The notes under the pieces: model-generated
Database searches by the model: none
What the model saw: the letters and a program-made list of their open reading frames with translations, nothing else
Told to the model about the DNA's origin: nothing
Program-made: the position numbers and the translations under genes
Assembly: GCA_964612675.1 (NCBI GenBank)
Contig: CAZTDD010000051.1
Span: 1 to 42,524, forward strand
DNA length: 42,524 bases
Direction: 5' to 3'
From: CAZTDD01 sp964612675
Lineage (GTDB): Bacteria > Hinthialibacterota > Hinthialibacteria > Hinthialibacterales > JAKPRU01
Part shown: in pieces, positions 9,801 to 15,661 of the stretch
Layout: each line of letters begins with the position of its first letter
Position numbering within the stretch: the first letter of the stretch is position 1

Positions 9801-9831
9801 CACGGGCGAATAAATGGGGAAAATCGCTCAT
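6826..9831 (-). CDS. GH106-like glycoside hydrolase with repeat-derived insertion
   Basis: A 1001-residue protein without signal peptide that resembles GH106 (alpha-L-rhamnosidase-type) enzymes. Visible family features are the N-terminal PRCFWIINHRIDPEELTRQL followed by GFEGVIL, the mid-protein LYSLDGYRK, and a C-terminal galactose-binding-like beta-sandwich ending in PPWRCEITDAVVLGENE and SGLLGPVVL. It would cut a terminal sugar from a plant or microbial polysaccharide; the sugar is inference. Residues about 295-382 are proline- and arginine-rich and are encoded by two inserted palindromic repeats (8691-8724 and 8802-8937). The frame stays open through both, so the protein may be made with a non-native loop, or may be inactive. 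ATG at 9831. It lies 23 bases after a STAS gene on the same strand, so co-transcription is possible. Confidence 0.75.
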   Translation of the reverse strand: MSDFPHLFARAESRIGPRCFWIINHRIDPEELTRQLREFAQKGFEGVILSPSPGTPPAFTPAEWMDAVSHCCTETRSLELEFWLHFDPLVLPFGTDKAAAGEHITSSASPSVNTAETKTLDWHPARGEMPVAVYAVRTDRSEIAEVWRIGRPLPLPLRWTPPEGNWVLIPLVRRKGRGLGVLNKDAVSKAIQSSLEPHAAEGIEGVFIGPGDVSSSRSSLEASAVPWSDIIPERFQAIGGGSIYDTLPHLLGDFGDESVPHRAAFWDVCSAIYSETFLEPLREFCEQRNWKLNWDCGDLPPSLSTPIVGGKILPPPPRSGEKTLQTRSFFLLPRDRGRCRRGLRSVSQTFCETANSDAVAKNRPLTSEVPLSRRERVRVRGDYWTPCRTINSAQRSAGVDIGKQSLTGPATLSDRAWSIQPTYVLRDAVDSLESGCPFHVARSALYSLDGYRKHEVDSLESRQSPFWDWYTYLTDAIEHISWLFQNSKPVRSVLVLDPQQSLFSRYGISSEPIDARTDWLTAFSGTCAELRSRGVSITVMDEEDLKRAGVRDSKIVLELKREPFDGLVLPGIEVISETTEKQIEIISEGKIPVLCLSTVPQIIQGNSLRPSKPLNALQPEAGVASFLDKLSERLPDSLPKNANRQIEIIQRQSEWGRLYVLVNRSESDTHLKQAIHLPGQGRFRFLNLVDGKTSSIDLLQQTQEGVDLQLDFEPGQTHVIVHSTEMLDGGSADSATRHQMVTRVEFADQFLFIPKLSNVFPLDRWDLSVSTGDRLHGPICRYLSEFVLADKISDLRLLCDGLGPTVFETGETAIEINGQRIEKFVPGRRFDRWILEADISDWIQPGVNQVRVLVRWSAGPPTGLYQAFWLAGDFLVRELQGLDVLTNRESSLTTGLGSWTDQGFPYYAGPAVYRQWATIPETMKHRRFYVRFESVKELVEVRVNGNIVDVLLGPPWRCEITDAVVLGENEFEFVVVNALDNALRLANRPSGLLGPVVLEAR
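8691..8724. repeat. REP-like palindrome inside the glycosidase frame
   Basis: CCCTCACCCTAACCCTCTCC followed by a hairpin in which CCCTCTCCC (8703-8711) pairs with GGGAGAGGG (8715-8723). This type of sequence is a widespread intergenic repeat in many bacteria; here it lies inside a coding frame and encodes an arginine-rich stretch on the opposite strand. Confidence 0.7.
8802..8937. mobile_element. C-rich MITE-like element, copy inside the glycosidase gene
   Basis: About 136 bp, beginning TCAACCCCCTCCT and ending in a G-rich inverted counterpart (GAGAGGGGGGTAAG). It contains a hairpin with CCTCCCCCG at 8818-8826 and CGGGGGAGG at 8831-8839, and a second hairpin around 8869-8889. The first 39 bases are identical to those of the copy at 17839, and the internal TGCAGCGTTTTCT corresponds to TGTAGCGTCTTCT there. 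It encodes no protein of its own; the host frame reads through it. Confidence 0.65.
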
Positions 9832-9854
9832 AGGATTCGCTGGGCGAAAGGAGA

Positions 9855-10220
9855 TTAGTCGGTGGGGAAGTGTGGACGCTCTCGCCGTTGTGAGTTTTCC
9901 AAAATTGCTTCTTCCACCGTCCCGTAAATGTGAATCGATTTCTTCGGGTCGAATCGCTTAATCGAGGCCACCGAATGCGGATAGTCGCAGACTACCTTAA
10001 GAGTCTTTCCCGCTTCTATTGCCTCTCGATAGGCTGCAAAAATTGTCCCGAGGCAATGGCTGTTGATCATCTTCGTTGCGACAACCACGAGAATCGTCGG
10101 CCACTGGCCTTCAAGCGCTTCTTTCATGGCTCGGCCGAATTCAAGCGAGTCCTCCATGGTCACTTTGTCTTTGATGATGACCAGAAGGACATCGTGTTTC
10201 TCTCTCGTTCTAACCGGCAT
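9855..10220 (-). CDS. STAS-domain protein A (anti-sigma-antagonist-like, altered site)
   Basis: A 121-residue single STAS domain, the fold of SpoIIAA-type anti-anti-sigma factors. Strand KHDVLLVIIKDKVTM, helix SLEFGRAMKEAL, strand TILVVVA and the loop MINSHCLGTI (residues 51-60) are in the expected order. In SpoIIAA-type proteins this loop reads DSSGLG with the second serine phosphorylated; here the equivalent position is His55, followed by Cys56. So ordinary serine phosphorylation by an anti-sigma kinase looks impossible. ATG start with GAGGAGGG upstream. It is downstream of its paralogue (119-base gap) and upstream of the glycosidase. No kinase or sigma factor lies in the window. Confidence 0.75.
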   Translation of the reverse strand: MPVRTREKHDVLLVIIKDKVTMEDSLEFGRAMKEALEGQWPTILVVVATKMINSHCLGTIFAAYREAIEAGKTLKVVCDYPHSVASIKRFDPKKSIHIYGTVEEAILENSQRRERPHFPTD

Positions 10221-10339
10221 CTTTCCCTCCTCGAGATAACCTCAAGATTCAATCAGAAAAAGCGTGTGGAGAAGGTTTGACAACCGATCCGATCAAATCG
10301 GCACGATTCCGCAAAGCTCACCCGTTTGCGATTCGACTT

Positions 10340-10690
10340 CTATTGATCCGACTTCTCCGGTTCATCCATCTCCAACGCTTCTTGGATAGTGTCAAACAGC
10401 GGTACGAGCGGCACGATACGAAAATTCATAAGAGATTTGCTTACCAGCTTGCTCTCGGAGACGATTTTGAGCATTTTCGGACTCGATTTCAATGTATTGT
10501 ATGCGGCTAAGACCGTCCCGAGACAATGGCTGTTGATCATAGAGCATCGAAAGGCCACGATAATCACCCTCGATTGTCCGCTACACGCGTCTTTCAGTTC
10601 ACGAGCGAATTCGAGCGATTCTCGCATGCTGACATCGCCGCTCAAGATGACAATCCGTGCATCTCCTTGTGTTAGCGCATCGACTCCCAT
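10340..10690 (-). CDS. STAS-domain protein B (paralogue of A)
   Basis: A 116-residue STAS-like domain, clearly related to its neighbour: SMRESLEFARELKDA, RVIIVAFRC and the loop MINSHCLGTV occupy the same positions, with His55 and Cys56 again in place of the usual Ser-Gly. The start was set at the ATG at 10688-10690, preceded by GGAGGGGG at a good distance; the open frame continues upstream to 10918 but that part has no ribosome site and overlaps the divergent gene. It is first in the minus-strand set B, A, glycosidase. The role is probably protein-protein signalling; the partner is unknown. Confidence 0.7.
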   Translation of the reverse strand: MGVDALTQGDARIVILSGDVSMRESLEFARELKDACSGQSRVIIVAFRCSMINSHCLGTVLAAYNTLKSSPKMLKIVSESKLVSKSLMNFRIVPLVPLFDTIQEALEMDEPEKSDQ

Positions 10691-10890
10691 GACGCCCCCT
10701 CCAACGCCGAGTTTGGTGACCGATCTAGAATAGCCGCAACGGTCACAGCAGTCTATCACGCAACCTAGAGTACCATCTATGCCACAATACCGCAGCTGGA
10801 TTCGGCACAAAATCTTTGCCGTTGCATCACGGATGACGGTGAAGCGGATCAGCCGTATACTGCGGTAAATCCATTGGATGACAGCACTGT

Positions 10891-12924
10891 ATGAGCCAAC
10901 ATCTGATCCGTGAAGCATTCGAGCGCTTTCATGCCCAAGATTGGAAACAGGCGGAGATCCTGCTTCGGCAGGCGGTGGAAGCGAAGCCGGAGGCGGTGGA
11001 GCCCCGGGTACACCTAGCCAATCTTCTTCGCATTCTCAACCGTGCGGATGAGGCGGTTCCTCTACTGGAACCGATTCTCGAAAAACCGACCCCGCCGCTC
11101 GAAGTCAGAAAATTGTTGTTTGACGCGCGCCGGGCTCAAGGCGACTTTGCCGAGGCCTGCCGACTCGCGGAGGGGTTTGCCGATTCCGATGAGCTGGACA
11201 GTGATCGTCGCAGGGAGATTGTCGATTGTGCACGCCGGGCGGGAATCTGGGCTTTGGCTCTTCGGCTGGCCCGCCAGGTGAATGACCGAAAACTGATCAA
11301 CGAAATTCGGTCGATTCGAGGATTCTCGTTTGCTTTGCGAGCTCTTCCGCCCGTTTTGCGGCGGGCATGGGCGCGATTTCTTGTACGAAGATTCGAGCGA
11401 CGGAGCCGATGGCGTATTACACGGGTCCTCCTGGAATCCGCCCGGCTCGCCGACCCTGGTAATGCCCGCTGGCCGCGCCGTCTGGGCCAACTGTGCCGTC
11501 GGACCCGCGACATCTACGACCCGCGATGGGAAGAAGAGAAGAATTGGTATCAACTCGCTCTTGAAATCGACCCCACGGACCGCGAAGCGCGGGACGGGCT
11601 GCTGCAGACCCTGTTCGACATGGGGCGATGGCAGGAGGTCCTGGACTGTCTAGACGCGGACCCGGCCCCGGATGTTTCCGACCGCTCGAACTTGTTCAGA
11701 GCCGCGTGTTCGGCCAATCTCGGCCGAAAGGAAGAAGCGGACTCGTTGTATGAATCCTTGAGAGAGGAGGAACAATCGGATTTTGCCTGGTTTTGCCGCG
11801 CTCTGATTGCATTCGACGATCAGCGATGGGAGGACGCGAATCAGCTGCTCGTATTCAAAACGGATCGTCCGGGGTTGAATGTCCTTGTCGATTTTTTCCG
11901 GCAGGTATCGAGAATGCTGAATCAAGGCTACTCGGTTGAGGAGATCGACGGGCAGACTGTGGTCGATGAGATGATGGGTATCGAACCGGTCACGGAGAAC
12001 ATGCCGGAACCGGAACCGGATCGGGAGAAACGCGGACCCGGGGCGTGCATTCTGTGCGGTCATGAAGGGCCGCGCGTTCTGTTGTGGCGGGACCGGACGA
12101 CCGGTTGGCCGCGTACACGCTGTCCGCGATGCACGATGATCTCGGTCAATCCCCTCCCGTCGCGAGACGCAATCCAGCGGCTTTACGATCACGATGCCCG
12201 AAAAGACCTTTCGTTACTTCGAATCTACCGGAAGGCCTTACTGGATATTCTCGATGCCTCTGCGGAAAACTGCCGCCGCCTGCCCAGTTATCAGGAGCTG
12301 ACCGATTGGGGAGACGATTTCTCGTGGGAGGAATTCGAGCAATCGATACAAGGCGAAAAGCGATCGCTGGACGTTGGGTGTTCCGCCGGGCGGGTGGTGG
12401 AAATGCTGCGGATGTGCGGTTGGCGTGCCGAGGGTATGGACGTCGATCCGCAGGCGGTCGAGTTCGCTCGTTCGAAAGGCTTGGATGTGTCGGTCGGAAG
12501 TCTGGACAGCATCGAAGATCTTTCGCCTCGATACCATCTCATCACGCTTGTCGATGTGATCGAGCACGTTGAAGATCCGTTCTCTGTAATCGACACATGT
12601 CGCAGGCTCCTTCTGCCGGGCGGACTGCTTTATGTAAAAACGCCCGGGGCGGACAGCCTACCGCATCGGTTTTTGGGCGACCGGTGGCTCGATTCCGCCG
12701 AGCATTTGCATTTCTTCAGCCGCCGGACTTTGGCGGCTTTACTGGAAGCTGTCGGTTTCGAGGTGGTGTCGGTGCGGCAGCGAATGGAGATGCCGACACC
12801 GTTTCTCCATCATGAACTGTGGCAGGAGCAGTTGTATCCCGAGCTGTTGATCACCTGGATCGACAAGCTGCGTGCAGGGGATGTGATTATGTTTTTGGGG
12901 AGGAGGGGGGAGGTTACACCGTGA
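10891..12924 (+). CDS. TPR / zinc-ribbon / SAM methyltransferase fusion
   Basis: A 677-residue cytoplasmic protein in three parts. Residues 1 to about 340 are helical TPR-like repeats (starting FERFHAQDWKQAEILLRQAV). Residues 386-414 form a zinc ribbon, C386-x2-C389 and C411-x2-C414. From about 490 a class I SAM-dependent methyltransferase follows: motif I LDVGCSAG (493-500), an acidic GMDVDPQAVEFA, then LVDVIEHVEDPF and LLLPGGLLYVKTPG. The zinc-ribbon plus methyltransferase pair is known in enzymes that act on nucleotide-linked sugars or in natural-product pathways, where the ribbon precedes the catalytic domain. The N-terminal TPR array is less usual and may bring a protein partner or substrate. 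The ATG has only a weak ribosome site. The stop overlaps the next start by four bases (GTGA), which indicates coupling. Confidence 0.85.
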   Translation: MSQHLIREAFERFHAQDWKQAEILLRQAVEAKPEAVEPRVHLANLLRILNRADEAVPLLEPILEKPTPPLEVRKLLFDARRAQGDFAEACRLAEGFADSDELDSDRRREIVDCARRAGIWALALRLARQVNDRKLINEIRSIRGFSFALRALPPVLRRAWARFLVRRFERRSRWRITRVLLESARLADPGNARWPRRLGQLCRRTRDIYDPRWEEEKNWYQLALEIDPTDREARDGLLQTLFDMGRWQEVLDCLDADPAPDVSDRSNLFRAACSANLGRKEEADSLYESLREEEQSDFAWFCRALIAFDDQRWEDANQLLVFKTDRPGLNVLVDFFRQVSRMLNQGYSVEEIDGQTVVDEMMGIEPVTENMPEPEPDREKRGPGACILCGHEGPRVLLWRDRTTGWPRTRCPRCTMISVNPLPSRDAIQRLYDHDARKDLSLLRIYRKALLDILDASAENCRRLPSYQELTDWGDDFSWEEFEQSIQGEKRSLDVGCSAGRVVEMLRMCGWRAEGMDVDPQAVEFARSKGLDVSVGSLDSIEDLSPRYHLITLVDVIEHVEDPFSVIDTCRRLLLPGGLLYVKTPGADSLPHRFLGDRWLDSAEHLHFFSRRTLAALLEAVGFEVVSVRQRMEMPTPFLHHELWQEQLYPELLITWIDKLRAGDVIMFLGRRGEVTP

Positions 12925-13574
12925 ATCCAGAAGTCTACAGCTACTTGGTACAAGCCCTTTCGTTCATCAAGAACGCCGCAATCTATCTTCAGCCGTTCGC
13001 AGTTATTGCTGCTTCCGTCGTCGCCATATACAGCATCAATGCTTGGAGAAGAGAATCCATAGGGAAACGTCGAATCGAGCTGGCTGAAGACGTGTTGGCG
13101 AAATTCTACGAAGCGCGGGATGTCATTCAGGGCATCCGGAGCCCGTTGAGTTTCGAAGGTGAAGGGGGTTCGAGAAAACGAGACGATGCTGAGACTGAAC
13201 AAGAAAGCGCGATCTTGGACGCAGCATACATAGCACTCGAGCGATATAAGGAAGGCAGAGGCGCCGAGCTATTCAGCGAGCTGAGAGCCATGAGATATCG
13301 ATGTTTAGTCTTGTACGGAGAGGAGATCGATTGTGCCTTTAGAGAGGTAGACAAAGCCATGCGGGAGATTATTCTTGCCGCCCAAAGAATAGGATGGTTT
13401 CAGATCGACCTCCATAAGCAACGTAGAGGAACAGACACTTTCCGGGAAGAAAAGATCATGGAGTTGCAGAAGATCATTTGGTGGTCAGACCCCGACCCGA
13501 TAACTGAACGTGTAGACCAAGCGATTGCCGATATTGAGAGAATCTGCCGGCCAATTATCACAAAGTGGACATAG
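12921..13574 (+). CDS. Small membrane-anchored protein of unknown function
   Basis: A 217-residue protein read from a GTG at 12921, preceded by GGAGGGGGGAGG and overlapping the methyltransferase stop as GTGA. The frame also extends to an ATG at 12819, but that portion lies wholly inside the methyltransferase gene. One transmembrane segment (about residues 18-40, IYLQPFAVIAASVVAIYSIN) is followed by a long charged helical region that begins WRRESIGKRRIELAEDVLAKFYEARDVI and later has LRAMRYRCLVLYGEE. It looks like a membrane anchor with a cytoplasmic four-helix-type domain. I have seen this kind of sequence as a conserved hypothetical protein but can name no function. Its last base lies 56 bases from the convergent small ORF next to the deaminase gene. 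Confidence 0.75.
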   Translation: MNPEVYSYLVQALSFIKNAAIYLQPFAVIAASVVAIYSINAWRRESIGKRRIELAEDVLAKFYEARDVIQGIRSPLSFEGEGGSRKRDDAETEQESAILDAAYIALERYKEGRGAELFSELRAMRYRCLVLYGEEIDCAFREVDKAMREIILAAQRIGWFQIDLHKQRRGTDTFREEKIMELQKIIWWSDPDPITERVDQAIADIERICRPIITKWT

Positions 13575-13630
13575 ACTCGTATTGGTAGTGATCAAAGAAC
13601 GTCAGTCTCCATCCACATTCACTTGACCAG

Positions 13631-13819
13631 TTACATGTCCGCCAATTTACTCTGTGCTTCTCTCTCGATCTTCCATTGTTCGGGAGTGGCCGGTCCCAGT
13701 ACATGTTGTTTCCATTCAGGCCACGACCTTACGATTTCGGTGGCTTCTTCCAAACGTCTAACGTAATGTTCCTCTTTATGCTTCGCAGAAGTATTCTCGG
13801 TGTCATCCATCCGGCTCAT
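13631..13819 (-). CDS. 62-residue ORF overlapping the DcdV-like gene
   Basis: A small, charged, helical protein beginning MSRMDDTENTSAK and containing the core RRLEEATEIVRSWPEWKQHVLG. The ATG at 13817-13819 is preceded by AAAGGAGATC, and the gene overlaps the end of the deaminase gene by 17 bases, a spacing that implies translational coupling. Small proteins with a SWPEWK core occur as hypothetical proteins in various bacteria, but I cannot assign a role. The position makes an accessory or regulatory part in the deaminase system plausible; that is inference. No membrane segment. Confidence 0.65.
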   Translation of the reverse strand: MSRMDDTENTSAKHKEEHYVRRLEEATEIVRSWPEWKQHVLGPATPEQWKIEREAQSKLADM

Positions 13820-15380
13820 CTTTGATCTCCTTTCGGTATGTATTGAACACCGACGCAGCCATAGTTTCTTTCTCAAGATATGAGAAAGGGAGCATCTGTA
13901 TTCTGAGGTTTGAATGCTCCGGGGTCCAGTCCAGCGTGTGACCTGTTGCGTCTTTCCTCAGTAACGGCTGCCCGAAACCCAGATTCATCGAGAAAAGGTC
14001 AAAGAACCGCCTTGGCCCTACTCCAACGAAGGGTTCAAAAACAACAAACTCCCCTTTCTCTTTAAAGCCAAGCCTGATCGAATCATCATGGAATTCTATC
14101 GCACGGCTCTTCGGGTAAGGCTCGATATAAATAACGCGGTTTACACCTGCAGCAACAATATGTTTTGCACAATTGTGACAGGGAAACGTCGTACAATAGA
14201 GAGTCGCATCACGACAGTGTATGTTGTTTCGCGAACAACAAAGAAGAGCTTCCATCTCTGCATGCACTGCCCGTCCGTATTCGGTGATATCGTCTAGTCG
14301 ACTTCTTTTCAAGACTTCCCTTAGGTTTTCATGATTCTCAACCAGATTCTCCGCTTGTTTTAATATGTCTTCAATGATCCTCTGTTTCTCGAGTTGATTA
14401 GAATCTTCGTCTCTTGTGTAGTCGCGGCCGTTTTCATTGTCCTCTATTCCAGACGTTTCCTCGCAGTATCTCGGCCAGTACAGTCCACCGCCATAGCTGG
14501 GGCAGTCATTTGCACCTGTTGCGATGATTTCGTTGTTTTTGGCAAGAACGGCACCGACTTGACGTGACAGATCGCCCGAACGTAGAGCAGCTGAGAAGGC
14601 CATAAACATGGCGTACTCGTCAAACGTAGGTGTCTTGTACGGATGACCGAAAATGATGTCCAATATTCGCCAGAGGCTGTTCTTCAATTTATCCCAGTTC
14701 CCGTCCTCATGTACGAAGAAGTCGGACAAGTGAAAAGTGTCTCTGGTTCGTTGGCCGTGTCGCATCTGCTCATCCTCGTCCCGCAACATAAGTCCGGTAG
14801 CAGAAGAAGCATCAATTCGTCTGTCCTCGGTCAGGTACGTATGTCGTCTGGCTTCATCTGAATATACGCCTATGAGATAAAAACCCTCTGAGTAGATGTG
14901 TCTCAAGCGAGTTACCTCGTCAGGATGCTTTAATGAATTGATGATGTACGCATGTCTTGGACGGTCTTCACGAGATTTGTCTCGAATCCCGGGTCTGTTC
15001 TCCCTGATTATTGAAGCAGCGCCCAGGGCAAGCACGGAATTATCGCGCGTCTTCTTTCTCGTCTCATTTCCTATGGTCATCAGAGCGCTTATTCGCTTAT
15101 ATTCATCATCACGGTCTATCCCGACTGTATCACATAATCGGGGAATGGCATCCGATGAGATGTGAATCTTTTCGGCTATGTATCTAAAAGTACTTAGGCG
15201 ATCCTGCAATTCTTCACTCACTTTTCTAAGCGGTGTCCCGACGGCCCCAACAAGACCGATGACAAGTTCAGAATCGCGGAACCTGTGACCGAGAAAGGGA
15301 TAGGTGGATTCTCTGTCATCTGGGGATCTGAGTGCTTTGGAAGAAGAAGTCGGTTTGTGAGAACCCTTTTTGGAATTCAT
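13803..15380 (-). CDS. dcdV: DcdV/AvcD-type antiphage deoxycytidylate deaminase
   Basis: A 525-residue two-domain protein that fits the DcdV (AvcD) family, which converts deoxycytidine nucleotides and drains the nucleotide pool during phage infection. The N-terminal half (about 38-260) is a P-loop nucleotide-kinase-like domain starting LVIGLVGAVGTPL; the usual Walker A lysine is absent (Gly48). The C-terminal half is a zinc-dependent cytidine-deaminase fold: His373 and Glu375 in HAEMEA, and Cys401 and Cys404 in PCHNC, give the ligands and proton shuttle. Length and order match the family. A strong promoter and a leader of about 105 bases precede it. The DNA is visibly more AT-rich than the neighbouring esterase gene (one sampled line 45 percent GC against about 70 percent), which suggests acquisition. 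In Vibrio a non-coding RNA, AvcI, restrains the enzyme. Confidence 0.88.
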   Translation of the reverse strand: MNSKKGSHKPTSSSKALRSPDDRESTYPFLGHRFRDSELVIGLVGAVGTPLRKVSEELQDRLSTFRYIAEKIHISSDAIPRLCDTVGIDRDDEYKRISALMTIGNETRKKTRDNSVLALGAASIIRENRPGIRDKSREDRPRHAYIINSLKHPDEVTRLRHIYSEGFYLIGVYSDEARRHTYLTEDRRIDASSATGLMLRDEDEQMRHGQRTRDTFHLSDFFVHEDGNWDKLKNSLWRILDIIFGHPYKTPTFDEYAMFMAFSAALRSGDLSRQVGAVLAKNNEIIATGANDCPSYGGGLYWPRYCEETSGIEDNENGRDYTRDEDSNQLEKQRIIEDILKQAENLVENHENLREVLKRSRLDDITEYGRAVHAEMEALLCCSRNNIHCRDATLYCTTFPCHNCAKHIVAAGVNRVIYIEPYPKSRAIEFHDDSIRLGFKEKGEFVVFEPFVGVGPRRFFDLFSMNLGFGQPLLRKDATGHTLDWTPEHSNLRIQMLPFSYLEKETMAASVFNTYRKEIKDEPDG

Positions 15381-15486
15381 TCGTTCAACTCAAATCAACG
15401 AAGTCTACATCTGATGTGTTTCAACCTGTGTCGATCTGAATAACTCACCATCGATTCCATTCCCACAAGAGGCCAAACAGTCAGTC
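15381..15486 (-). ncRNA. Leader of the deaminase gene, candidate AvcI-like RNA
   Basis: The stretch between the predicted transcription start (about 15486) and the deaminase ATG holds no open frame of note. In Vibrio the inhibitory RNA AvcI is encoded just upstream of avcD, so this is where a counterpart would sit. It contains a small palindrome ACATCTGATGT. No sequence identity with AvcI could be judged by eye; the call rests on position only. Confidence 0.25.
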
Positions 15487-15492
15487 AAGATC

Positions 15493-15522
15493 ATAATACG
15501 CCGCCCGGCGAGAGAATGTCAA
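15493..15522 (-). promoter_or_regulatory. Strong sigma-70 promoter of the deaminase gene
   Basis: On the minus strand TTGACA (15517-15522) and TATTAT (15493-15498) are 18 bases apart. The -35 is a consensus match and the -10 differs at one base. This gives a start site near 15486, and separates the deaminase from the upstream esterase gene on the same strand. Confidence 0.7.
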
Positions 15523-15661
15523 CAAGATTTTGCGACCCCAAACGGAGGTGTTCAGATTCTTACATGCTCTATTTGATCAACCTTCGTATCTTACGATGCT
15601 CCATGCACACTCGTGATCATGTCTTCAGAATGCAAGTCGGAAACGTCAACGAAATCCAATA

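Noticed and set aside
10691..10918. Upstream extension of STAS protein B
   Set aside because: It has no ribosome site, no STAS sequence, and runs into the divergent methyltransferase gene.
12819..12920. Longer start for the membrane protein
   Set aside because: The region is wholly inside the methyltransferase gene, and the GTG at 12921 has a strong ribosome site and a coupled GTGA overlap.
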